The position numbers and the translations under genes were made by a program. The notes under the pieces were generated by a model. The model was not told where the DNA came from and ran no database searches. It was given only the letters and a program-made list of their open reading frames with translations. A DNA stretch of 7,050 nucleotides from Candidatus Omnitrophota bacterium (GTDB lineage Bacteria; Omnitrophota; Gorgyraeia; Gygaellales; Profunditerraquicolaceae), in assembly GCA_028715095.1 (NCBI GenBank), contig JAQUSM010000055.1:1-7050 (forward strand). Direction: 5' to 3'. Of the stretch, positions 1 to 6,602 are shown one piece after another (positions within the stretch are counted from its first letter, which is position 1; each line of letters opens with the position of its first letter).

Positions 1-21
1 TTTTCGGGTAATCTGAATTTA

Positions 22-1317
22 ATGACCAAGATAAAAGCTTTTAAAGCAGTAGTTTATAATCCGGAAAAAATTGAAGATTTCAATCAGGTTGTTTGCCCGC
101 CGTATGACGTAATTTCCCCGTTGGCTCAAGAGGCTTACCATGAGCGTTCTGTTTATAATTTTATCCATATACTCCTGGCCAAAGATTCAGCTTCTGACGA
201 TAAATACCGCAGGGCTGGGCTGATATTTAAGGACTGGCTTAAAGAAAAGGTGCTTATTCAGGATGAGCGGCCGGCTATTTATTTTTATAGCCAGCAGTAT
301 GTTATCAGGGGGGAGAAAAAAACCCGCCTGGGTTTTATCTCCCTGCTCAGGCTTGGGGATGATAAAGGGTCGGCTGTTTTTGGCCATGAAAATACGCATA
401 CCGAAGCCAAGCAGGACCGTTTTAAGCTGCTCAGGCAGGTAAAAGCCAATCTTAGCCCCATTTTTGTTATCTTCCTGGATAAGAAACGCATTATTCAGCG
501 GGTATTCCAGAAGTATATATCCGATAAAGACGTTTTTATCGAAGTTGTTGATGATGAAAAAACCCGCCATAAATTATGGCGCCTTGATACCCCGGAGGTC
601 CTGGAAACAATTGAAAACAGCATGAACGATGAGAATATGTTTATCGCTGACGGCCATCATCGTTATGAAGTGGCCTGCGCCTGGCGTGATCTTATGCGCG
701 AAAAATTAGGCGCCGCTTTCACGGGAGAAGAAGATTTTAACTATTGTCTGTCATATTTTACCAATACGGATTCCCGCGGGCTGTCAATTTCCCCCATCCA
801 CCGTTTATTTAAACTGGATAAGGAATTAAACCTGCCGGATTTTATTTCCCGGGCTAAAGAGTACTTTGATATAGACCAGGTTAAAGATAAAACCCGTTTT
901 TTCTTCCTGCTGGAGAAGGCCGGATGCACCGAGCATCTTTTAGGGGTATATAAAGACGGGAAATATTTTCTTTTGCGCCTGAAAAATATAAAGATCCTGG
1001 ATAAATTAATTGCCGATAAGCCTAAAGAATACAGGACCCTGGATGTCGCCATCCTGAATTACCTTGTATTGAAGAATATTTTAAACTTTGACCTGGAGAA
1101 TCTTCCCGGCGTAAGATACGATCCTGATCCTGAAGAGTTCATTAAAGAGGTTGATGCTGACCCGCTGAAGGTGGCTTTTTTTCTAAACCCGGTAAAGATA
1201 GGCCAGATTATTAATGTTGCTTTAGGCGGCAACAAGATGCCTCCTAAATCTACTTATTTTTACCCCAAGGTGCTTTCGGGGTTAGTGATTAATAAACTGG
1301 AAGACACAGACATTTAA
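22..1317 (+). CDS. DUF1015 family protein
   Basis: This is a 431-residue protein of the DUF1015 family, whose biochemical role is not established. Family hallmarks are visible in order: an N-terminal IKAFKAVVYNP stretch, CPPYDVIS at residues 25-32, a GHENTHTEAKQDR block near 121-133 followed by KANLSPIF, and ADGHHRYEVA at 209-218. The His/Asp/Arg-rich ADGHHRYE block looks like a catalytic or ligand site, but that is inference. It has no signal peptide or membrane segment, so it is probably cytoplasmic. The start at ATG 22 matches the usual family N-terminus. The frame stays open to the window edge and no clear Shine-Dalgarno is seen, so a start further upstream is not formally excluded. The length is normal for the family. 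From memory, DUF1015 genes often sit beside serine-biosynthesis genes such as serA, but the upstream neighbour is outside the window. accD follows after 11 bases, suggesting an operon. Confidence 0.93.
   Translation: MTKIKAFKAVVYNPEKIEDFNQVVCPPYDVISPLAQEAYHERSVYNFIHILLAKDSASDDKYRRAGLIFKDWLKEKVLIQDERPAIYFYSQQYVIRGEKKTRLGFISLLRLGDDKGSAVFGHENTHTEAKQDRFKLLRQVKANLSPIFVIFLDKKRIIQRVFQKYISDKDVFIEVVDDEKTRHKLWRLDTPEVLETIENSMNDENMFIADGHHRYEVACAWRDLMREKLGAAFTGEEDFNYCLSYFTNTDSRGLSISPIHRLFKLDKELNLPDFISRAKEYFDIDQVKDKTRFFFLLEKAGCTEHLLGVYKDGKYFLLRLKNIKILDKLIADKPKEYRTLDVAILNYLVLKNILNFDLENLPGVRYDPDPEEFIKEVDADPLKVAFFLNPVKIGQIINVALGGNKMPPKSTYFYPKVLSGLVINKLEDTDI
311..343 (+). repeat. Imperfect inverted repeat (stem-loop) inside the DUF1015 gene
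   Basis: The arms are 311-325 and 330-343 around a four-base loop GCCT. AAAACCC (319-325) pairs with GGGTTTT (330-336). A small 2x1 internal loop follows, then GGGAGA (311-316) pairs with TCTCCC (338-343). That makes 13 Watson-Crick pairs, with a possible extra G-U pair outside (310/344). No T-run follows the right arm, so it does not look like an intrinsic terminator. It lies in codons about 97-108 of the upstream ORF. The structure is read directly from the sequence; any function is unknown. Confidence 0.5.
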
Positions 1318-1328
1318 CGTTTATAAAT

Positions 1329-2168
1329 ATGGCCCTGTTCGGTAAACCAAAATATACCATCGTACGCATAAAGAAGAAAGAGATGCCGGATGGCCTATGG
1401 ACAAAATGCGAAGAATGTTTAGAAACCCTTTATAACAAAACCCTTGAGGAAAACCTCAAGGTTTGTCCTAAATGCAACTATCATTTTGGGCTGACTGCGT
1501 ATGAAAGAATAAATACTTTATTTGACAAAGATACTTTTATTGAATTTGATAAAGATATGATTGCGGTTGACCCTCTTGATTTTAAAGGGCCAAAGACTTA
1601 CAAAGAGAAATTAAAGCAGGACCAGGAATCAACCGGGTTAAAGGACGCGGTTATTTCCGGTGAAGGCAAAATTGACGGAAGGCAGGCGGTCATAGCCGTA
1701 ACTGATTCGCGTTTTATCATGGGGTCTATGGGTTCGGTGGTAGGCGAGAAAATAACCCGGGCTATCGAATATGCCACCAAAAATAAGCTCCCGGTGATTA
1801 TTGTATCCGGCTCCGGAGGCGGAGCGCGTATGTATGAAGGTATGTACAGCCTTATGCAAATGGCTAAAACCTGCGCAGCTTTATCTTACCACCGTAAGGC
1901 AAGGCTGCTGTATCTGTCAGTGCTTACTAATCCCACGATGGCCGGGATTATGGCTTCTTTTGCCGGCGTAGGAGATGTAATCATAGCTGAGCCCAACGCC
2001 CTGATTGGTTTTACCGGGCCACGGGTTATTGAGCAGACCATAAGGCAGAAACTTCCTGTTGGCTTTCAGCGTTCTGAGTTTTTGCTGGACCACGGGCTTA
2101 TTGATATGATCGTGCATCGCAAGAATATGAAAAATAATATTATCCAGCTGCTTGATTATTTTAGTTAG
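1329..2168 (+). CDS. accD: Acetyl-CoA carboxylase carboxyltransferase subunit beta
   Basis: AccD pairs with AccA to form the carboxyltransferase that moves CO2 from carboxybiotin to acetyl-CoA, giving malonyl-CoA for fatty-acid synthesis in the cytoplasm. At 279 residues it is close to the usual length. The N-terminal zinc ribbon is intact, with Cys27, Cys30, Cys46 and Cys49 (CEEC and CPKC). The crotonase-like core shows SGEGKIDG, DSRFIMGSMGSVVGEKI, GGARM at 164-168, LMQMAKT, IAEPNALIGFTGPRVIEQT and LPVGFQRSEFL. The start at 1329 leaves 26 residues before the zinc ribbon, as in E. coli AccD, but the upstream bases contain no Shine-Dalgarno. An internal ATG at 1383 is possible but less likely. 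Two departures from the pattern I know are GSGGGARM in place of SASGGARM, and PTMAGI in place of PTMGGV, which changes the first glycine of an active-site GG pair to Ala205. The accA partner is not in the window. The ABC ATPase gene follows after 14 bases. Confidence 0.97.
   Translation: MALFGKPKYTIVRIKKKEMPDGLWTKCEECLETLYNKTLEENLKVCPKCNYHFGLTAYERINTLFDKDTFIEFDKDMIAVDPLDFKGPKTYKEKLKQDQESTGLKDAVISGEGKIDGRQAVIAVTDSRFIMGSMGSVVGEKITRAIEYATKNKLPVIIVSGSGGGARMYEGMYSLMQMAKTCAALSYHRKARLLYLSVLTNPTMAGIMASFAGVGDVIIAEPNALIGFTGPRVIEQTIRQKLPVGFQRSEFLLDHGLIDMIVHRKNMKNNIIQLLDYFS
1442..1461 (+). repeat. Perfect 8-bp inverted repeat with AAAA loop inside accD
   Basis: CCTTGAGG (1442-1449) and CCTCAAGG (1454-1461) are exact reverse complements around an AAAA loop. 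The stem can extend by three A-T pairs (1438-1440 with 1462-1464) if C1441 is bulged. It lies in the part of accD that encodes the zinc ribbon, just before the CPKC codons. A perfect 8-bp stem with a short loop is expected roughly once by chance in 7 kb, so function is not implied by its presence alone. Confidence 0.45.
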
Positions 2169-2182
2169 AGGAGTAATTAAAA

Positions 2183-3286
2183 ATGGCTCAGGTAAGTTTG
2201 AAGAATGTTTGCAAAATTTTTCCGGGGAATGTCTCGGCGGTTAACAATGTGAACATGGGTATTGAAAATAAAGAATTCATGGTCCTGGTAGGGCCTTCGG
2301 GATGCGGCAAATCCACTACCTTAAGGATGATCGCCGGGCTTGAAGAAATAAGCTCGGGGGATATTTTTATAGGTAATAAACGGGTCAACGATGTGCCGGC
2401 TAAAGACCGTGATATTGCCATGGTTTTTCAGAATTACGCCCTTTATCCGCATATGACTGTTTTTGAAAACATGTCATTTGGCCTGCGGCTCAGGCACATC
2501 CCCAAGCAGGAGATTATCCAGAGGGTAGGTGAGGCAGCGGATATATTGGGGATTAAACGCCTGTTGAACCGTAAACCGCGCGAGCTTTCCGGAGGGGAGC
2601 GTCAGCGGGTGGCGGTAGGAAGGGCTATCGTGCGCAAGCCCATGGTTTTCTTGTTTGATGAGCCTTTAAGCAATCTCGATGCCAAGATGCGCGTGCAGAT
2701 GCGCACGGAGATTCATAAATTGCACATAAGGCTGCAGACTACAATCATATATGTAACCCATGACCAGGTTGAAGCTATGACTATGGGGGATCGCATCGCG
2801 GTGATGAAAGACGGGGTGCTTAACCAGCTGGAAGACCCGATTGACGTTTATGATCATCCGAAAAATAAGTTTGTCGCCAGCTTTATCGGTTCTCCGCCGA
2901 TGAATATCATGCAGGGGAGGATTATCAAGAAAGAAGGAAGGCTGTATTTTGATGAAGGAAAAATCCAGGTTAAACTGGTTGAGGATATGTATAAGAAGAT
3001 GGGTAATTATCTTGGTAACGAGGTATTTTTTGGTATTCGTTCCGAAGATATATATGATAAATTGTTTGTTTCTGACGCGCCGCCTGAGAATATCGTCAAG
3101 GTAAACTGCGAGGTGTTTGAGCCGATGGGTTCAGAGGTTTACCTTTACCTGAATACCGGCAGGCATACCTTTATTGCCCGCGTCGGCGCGCATGACCGGC
3201 CGAAAGTCAACCAGGAGATGGAAGTAGTCTTTGATATGAGCAAGGTCCACTTTTTCGATAAAAACACCGAAGAGACTATTATCTAG
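2183..3286 (+). CDS. CUT1-type sugar ABC transporter ATP-binding protein (UgpC/MsmX/MalK family)
   Basis: This 367-residue ATPase energises an importer, most likely for di-/oligosaccharides or glycerol-3-phosphate, on the inner face of the membrane. All nucleotide-binding motifs are intact: Walker A GPSGCGKST (37-45), Q-loop Gln83 in VFQNYALYPHMT, signature LSGGERQR (135-142), Walker B VFLFDEP (155-161), D-loop NLDAK (164-168) and H-loop His193 in THDQVEAMT. FIGSPPMN at 234-241 marks the junction to a C-terminal TOBE/MOP-like regulatory domain (about 240-367), typical of MalK, UgpC and MsmX. The start is well supported by a strong Shine-Dalgarno, AGAGGAG at 2167-2173, nine bases before the ATG and overlapping the accD stop. 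No permease or substrate-binding gene lies in the window, so it may be a shared ATPase serving transporters encoded elsewhere, as MsmX does in Bacillus. The substrate cannot be assigned from sequence. Confidence 0.95.
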   Translation: MAQVSLKNVCKIFPGNVSAVNNVNMGIENKEFMVLVGPSGCGKSTTLRMIAGLEEISSGDIFIGNKRVNDVPAKDRDIAMVFQNYALYPHMTVFENMSFGLRLRHIPKQEIIQRVGEAADILGIKRLLNRKPRELSGGERQRVAVGRAIVRKPMVFLFDEPLSNLDAKMRVQMRTEIHKLHIRLQTTIIYVTHDQVEAMTMGDRIAVMKDGVLNQLEDPIDVYDHPKNKFVASFIGSPPMNIMQGRIIKKEGRLYFDEGKIQVKLVEDMYKKMGNYLGNEVFFGIRSEDIYDKLFVSDAPPENIVKVNCEVFEPMGSEVYLYLNTGRHTFIARVGAHDRPKVNQEMEVVFDMSKVHFFDKNTEETII

Positions 3287-3320
3287 GTTTTTTAAACTCC
3301 CGGCTTAATTAGAAGGCTAT

Positions 3321-4604
3321 ATGCAGCAGGGTATCTTTCGAAAAAAGATCTGCTTCCTTTCATCGTTAGCCTGTATTATCCTCCTGGTAATCTATTTTTT
3401 TCTCTCCCGCCAAAAGATTAATCCGGTTGTCATTTTTATTTTCATATCAATAAATATCCTGATTGTTTTTTCCTTGCTGCGTTTCTTTTCCGATAAAGAT
3501 TCCCTGTTGGCGTCCCGGATTGAAAATATTAAAGAGCGGATAAATCTTGTTAATGTTGAGATCAAAAAATCCCGGGAGCTTGGGGCGTCGCTAAAATTTA
3601 AGATTACCCGCTATGACAACCTGAAGAAGTTTATTGAAGACCTTAACCGCAGCTTAAGGCTTGAGGTTGTTGTCCACGTATTAGCCTCCACTGTTTATAA
3701 TTTAATTTCAAATATGAAGGGAATCGCCCTTTTTTACCTGTTGGATAATCATACCCAGAAATTAAACCTTATCCACTCCATAAAAGAAGACAGTCAGATC
3801 GTTATCCGCTCCAAGGAAGGGGATATCTTTGATTATTGGGTATTGAGGCATTCCCGCGAGCTTATAATAGAAGATTTGAAAAATGATTTTCGTTTTGATT
3901 TAGATACGGTGCGCAGCCAGCAGATGCGGCCGATTTTATCGCTGATTAGTTCACCCCTGATCAGCCACCATTCCTTGCTTGGCCTGCTGCGGCTTGAAAG
4001 CGACAAGAAGGGTTCTTTTGACCAGGATGATTTACGTTTTCTTTCTTTAGTCTCAGGCCTTGGCGCGGTGGCCCTGGAAAATAGCCTGCTTTTTCAAAAG
4101 ACCCAGGATCTGGCTATACATGACGACTTAACCGGCCTTTTTACCAAACAGTATTTTATCGGCAGGTTAAGAGAGGAAGCCAAGCGATGCCTCCGCCTGG
4201 ACCAGCGCCTGTCTTTAATGATGATCGATATTGATTTCTTCAAACAGTATAATGATAAATTCGGCCATACTGCCGGAGATATTGTCTTAAAGAAAGTGAG
4301 CTTTTTGCTGAAAGACAGCTTAAACCAGCTCAGGCCTCTGTTGTGCCGGTTTGGCGGCGAAGAATTCCTGGTTATGCTCTCGGGGTTAGATAAGCAAAGA
4401 TCATTGGAGGTCGCCGAGGATTTACGCAAGAGGATCCAGAAAGAAACGATCCTGCTGCGGCGGCAAAATACTTCCGTTACTGTTTCTATAGGCCTGGCCT
4501 GCCTTCCGCTTGATACAAAAGATGAAGATGAATTAGTCCAAAAAGCGGACAAAGCCATGTATGATGCTAAACGAAAAGGAAGAAACCGGGTATGTTATAT
4601 ATAA
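3321..4604 (+). CDS. Membrane-anchored GAF-GGDEF protein, probable diguanylate cyclase
   Basis: This 427-residue protein probably makes the second messenger c-di-GMP from two GTP at the inner membrane. Two hydrophobic segments (about 11-29 and 34-54) are followed by a charged, probably coiled-coil linker (about 58-95). A GAF-like sensory domain (about 95-258) and a C-terminal GGDEF domain (about 262-427) come next. The GGDEF domain has the DDLTGL entry motif (268-273), MIDIDFFKQYND with metal-binding Asp303, guanine-contacting Asn311 and Asp320, and an intact GGEEF signature at 345-349. The allosteric inhibitory I-site RxxD, expected at 336-339, reads QLRP, so product inhibition at that site is probably missing. 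The ATG at 3321 follows AAGG at 3313-3316 with a short four-base spacing. There is a 34-base gap after the ABC gene, and the reading frame overlaps the next GGDEF gene by 13 bases, suggesting translational coupling. The GAF ligand is unknown. Confidence 0.93.
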   Translation: MQQGIFRKKICFLSSLACIILLVIYFFLSRQKINPVVIFIFISINILIVFSLLRFFSDKDSLLASRIENIKERINLVNVEIKKSRELGASLKFKITRYDNLKKFIEDLNRSLRLEVVVHVLASTVYNLISNMKGIALFYLLDNHTQKLNLIHSIKEDSQIVIRSKEGDIFDYWVLRHSRELIIEDLKNDFRFDLDTVRSQQMRPILSLISSPLISHHSLLGLLRLESDKKGSFDQDDLRFLSLVSGLGAVALENSLLFQKTQDLAIHDDLTGLFTKQYFIGRLREEAKRCLRLDQRLSLMMIDIDFFKQYNDKFGHTAGDIVLKKVSFLLKDSLNQLRPLLCRFGGEEFLVMLSGLDKQRSLEVAEDLRKRIQKETILLRRQNTSVTVSIGLACLPLDTKDEDELVQKADKAMYDAKRKGRNRVCYI

Positions 4605-5590
4605 TATTACTCTTGATTTTGACAATCAGCTGGTCTGTTTTTTTGTATGAGCTTTTATCCGGCCGCCTTAAACACGGCAATACCGGTTGCGCTGATTTGT
4701 CTAATGAACTTAATGGGCTGGAGGCAAAGAAGCAGGCTTTGGACCTGGAAAACACAAGGCTTAATGAGGTTTTTGCCGAAACCCTGGCGCTTTATGAATT
4801 AACCATGGATATCTGCAAGACTCTGGATGAAGAAAAAGTTTTTGCTATTTTTTGCGATAACCTGAAGAAGCATATTAATATCAAGGACTGCCAGTATATA
4901 AAAGACAGCGCGGGGTTGATTAAATATAAAGATTATATGATTTTACCCTTAAATACTGAGGAGAACCAGATTGCCGGGTACTTGGCAGTAGATGGTATTT
5001 TGGACACGGACAAAGAAAAATTTGATATTCTCTCCCAGCAGCTTTTAATCGGATTTAGAAGGGCGCTTTTTTACCAAAAGGTCCAGGGTTTGGCGATTAC
5101 TGATTCGCTTACTCAGGTTTATTGCCGGAGGTATTTTATTGAACGTTTCAGCGAAGAACTTAAGCGCTCCAGGAAGAATAAACTGCATCTTTGTTTCCTG
5201 ATGATTGATCTGGATAATTTTAAACAATTTAATGACCATTACGGGCATTTGGTCGGAGATGCCATATTGCGGCAGGTTTCCAAGACTATAAGCGATATGG
5301 TCAGGCAGATTGATTTTATCGGCCGCTATGGCGGAGAGGAGCTGGCAATAGTTTTAGCTGAAACCGATAAGGAGCAGGCTTCTTTTGCCGCTGAACGTAT
5401 CCGCCAGGCAATTGAGGCGTCAGTGATTAAAGCCTATGATGAAGAATTAAAGGTGACTGTGAGTATAGGCGTTTCTACTTTTCCGCAGAACAATGATCTG
5501 CGGATGCAGGATTTGATTGAAATGGCGGATAAGGCTTTATATATGGCGAAGGAAACCGGCAAGAATAAGGTTTGTTTTTCACCGGCATAA
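4592..5590 (+). CDS. Membrane-anchored GGDEF protein with GAF-like region, second of a tandem pair
   Basis: This 332-residue GGDEF protein is a shorter relative of the one just upstream. It has one N-terminal membrane segment (about 1-22), a short coiled-coil-like stretch (about 36-62) and a compact GAF-like region (about 62-160) weaker than a typical GAF. The GGDEF domain (about 165-330) begins at ITDSLTQVYCRRYF. It keeps MIDLDNFKQFND with metal-binding Asp206, plus Asn214 and Asp223. The I-site RQID (238-241) is intact, so product feedback is plausible. The signature is GGEEL at 247-251, with Leu replacing the usual Phe, so catalytic activity is likely but less certain than for its neighbour. 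The start ATG at 4592 lies inside the previous gene and has AAGGAAG at 4576-4582 as Shine-Dalgarno, nine bases away. The two proteins share the segment before and through the GGDEF domain (FxQKxQxLAIxDxLT), consistent with tandem duplication and divergence. Confidence 0.9.
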   Translation: MLYIILLLILTISWSVFLYELLSGRLKHGNTGCADLSNELNGLEAKKQALDLENTRLNEVFAETLALYELTMDICKTLDEEKVFAIFCDNLKKHINIKDCQYIKDSAGLIKYKDYMILPLNTEENQIAGYLAVDGILDTDKEKFDILSQQLLIGFRRALFYQKVQGLAITDSLTQVYCRRYFIERFSEELKRSRKNKLHLCFLMIDLDNFKQFNDHYGHLVGDAILRQVSKTISDMVRQIDFIGRYGGEELAIVLAETDKEQASFAAERIRQAIEASVIKAYDEELKVTVSIGVSTFPQNNDLRMQDLIEMADKALYMAKETGKNKVCFSPA

Positions 5591-5640
5591 TTATTAGGCT
5601 TTCCGCCTTTTGCTTCAACCGAATTCGCATTATTTATTCC

Positions 5641-5669
5641 TTGAAAACCGGAGTGTTTTAATATAGAAT
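5641..5669 (+). promoter_or_regulatory. Candidate sigma70-type promoter giving a leaderless mRNA for the ROK kinase gene
   Basis: The -35 box TTGAAA (5641-5646) and -10 box TAGAAT (5664-5669) each match consensus in five of six bases and are separated by the optimal 17 bases. The expected transcription start, seven bases past the -10 box, is position 5676, the A of the kinase ATG. It lies in the only sizeable intergenic gap of the window (85 bases). A weak five-base dyad AAAAC/GTTTT (5644-5648, 5655-5659) sits in and beside the spacer and could be an operator, but it is too short to claim. The promoter is predicted by eye only. Confidence 0.6.
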
Positions 5670-5675
5670 ACCACA

Positions 5676-6602
5676 ATGGTTAAAAAATTTATTATCGCCA
5701 TAGATTTAGGCGGTACCAATTTGAAATGCGCCTTACTCAACAGCAGCCTTGAAATTAAAGCCAAAAGCTCATTTAGCACAAAGAGTTTTAAAAATAAAGA
5801 GGAGCTTATCGGCAGCATAGTCAGCGCGATAAACAGTTTTACCTTGAGGTTGAAAATAGCCAAAGGTTCTGTTTTGGGCGTAGGTATTGGTTTACCCGGA
5901 CCGGTTGATACTTTTAAAGGGATAGTGCATTTCCTGCCGAATATCCCTGGGTGGAAAGATGTATGCCTTAAAAAAATCCTGGAGCGGGAAACCTGTCTTC
6001 CGGTTGTGATTGATAATGACGCTAAGTTAATGGCCCTGGCGGAGTATAAAGCCGGCTCAGCAAAGGGTTACAGCAATGTATTATGCCTGACATTAGGCAC
6101 GGGGGTCGGCGGCGGCCTGATTATCGCTAATTCCCTCTATCGCGGTAAAGATAACGCTGCCGGTGAAATCGGGCATATTCCGCTTAATGAGCGCGGGCCT
6201 GTTTGCGGCTGCGGCTCTCAAGCCTGTCTTGAGGCGTATGTAGGAAATGGCAGAATCATTAAAGAAGCCCGCAAATTATTCGGTTCTGATATTACTCTTG
6301 AAAAAATAAGCCAATTGGCCCGCAGTAATAATGCTAAAGCGGTAAAATTCTGGGATGAAGTCGGTAAAAAGCTAGGTTTAGCTTTAGCAGGCATAGTTAA
6401 CCTGCTTAATCTTGATGCGATTGTAATCGGCGGAGGCGTGTCTTACGCGGGCAAGGCGTTGTTTGAGAGTGTTAAACAGGTTATCCGGTTGCGCGCGATG
6501 AGCGTGCAGGCAAAAAGGGTAAGCGTATTTAAGGCTGCTTTGGGCAGCGATGCCGGTTTGATCGGCGCCGGATATTTAGTCAGGGAGAGGTTATTGGCAT
6601 GA
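5676..6602 (+). CDS. ROK-family sugar kinase, probable glucokinase
   Basis: This 308-residue cytoplasmic kinase probably phosphorylates glucose to glucose 6-phosphate with ATP. Visible motifs are the phosphate-binding IDLGGTNLK (9-17), GIGLPGPVD (70-78), IDNDAK (112-117) with the sugar-contacting Asn114 and likely catalytic base Asp115, LGTGVGGG (140-147), EIGH (164-167) and CGCGSQACLE (177-186). His167, Cys177, Cys179 and Cys184 complete the structural zinc site of ROK kinases. IGGGVS (251-256) is the adenosine-side motif. The segment PNIPGWKDV resembles glucokinases, but N-acetylmannosamine kinase, fructokinase or another ROK specificity is possible. There is no DNA-binding helix-turn-helix extension, so it is a kinase rather than a ROK repressor. 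The start is fixed: an in-frame TAG lies at 5664-5666, no other start codon comes between, and the next Met (119) would lose the ATP site. No Shine-Dalgarno is present. It overlaps the transaldolase gene by four bases. Confidence 0.93.
   Translation: MVKKFIIAIDLGGTNLKCALLNSSLEIKAKSSFSTKSFKNKEELIGSIVSAINSFTLRLKIAKGSVLGVGIGLPGPVDTFKGIVHFLPNIPGWKDVCLKKILERETCLPVVIDNDAKLMALAEYKAGSAKGYSNVLCLTLGTGVGGGLIIANSLYRGKDNAAGEIGHIPLNERGPVCGCGSQACLEAYVGNGRIIKEARKLFGSDITLEKISQLARSNNAKAVKFWDEVGKKLGLALAGIVNLLNLDAIVIGGGVSYAGKALFESVKQVIRLRAMSVQAKRVSVFKAALGSDAGLIGAGYLVRERLLA

Noticed and set aside
1..21. End of an upstream gene before the DUF1015 start
   Set aside because: Stop codons occur in the other two frames (TAA at 9-11, TGA at 14-16), but 21 bases are too few to identify any gene.
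187..570. Open frame of 127 codons on the - strand
   Set aside because: It is antisense to the DUF1015 gene, whose family motifs cover the same bases. The antisense protein shows no recognisable family.
1322..1328. TATAAAT just before the accD start as a -10 box
   Set aside because: It ends directly at the ATG, so transcription would begin inside the coding region. There is no -35 partner, and the gene is 11 bases from its upstream neighbour.
3287..3320. c-di-GMP riboswitch or promoter ahead of the GGDEF pair
   Set aside because: The gap is only 34 bases, too short for a GEMM riboswitch, and no -35/-10 pair is visible.
4094..4558. Open frame of 154 codons on the - strand
   Set aside because: It lies entirely opposite the GGDEF domain of the first cyclase gene, has no recognisable domain, and the + strand gene is unambiguous.
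5596..5611. Possible terminator after the second GGDEF gene (AGGC, five-base loop, GCCT, then TTT)
   Set aside because: The stem is only four pairs and the T-run is short and broken. It is too weak to call an intrinsic terminator, although the position would be right.
5644..5659. AAAAC/GTTTT dyad in the promoter spacer as a repressor operator
   Set aside because: Five A/T-rich pairs are expected often by chance, and no regulator gene is nearby to support it.
6217..6233. Six-base inverted repeat CTCAAG/CTTGAG in the kinase gene
   Set aside because: It is short and falls in codons for the conserved zinc motif, so it is best explained by protein coding and chance.
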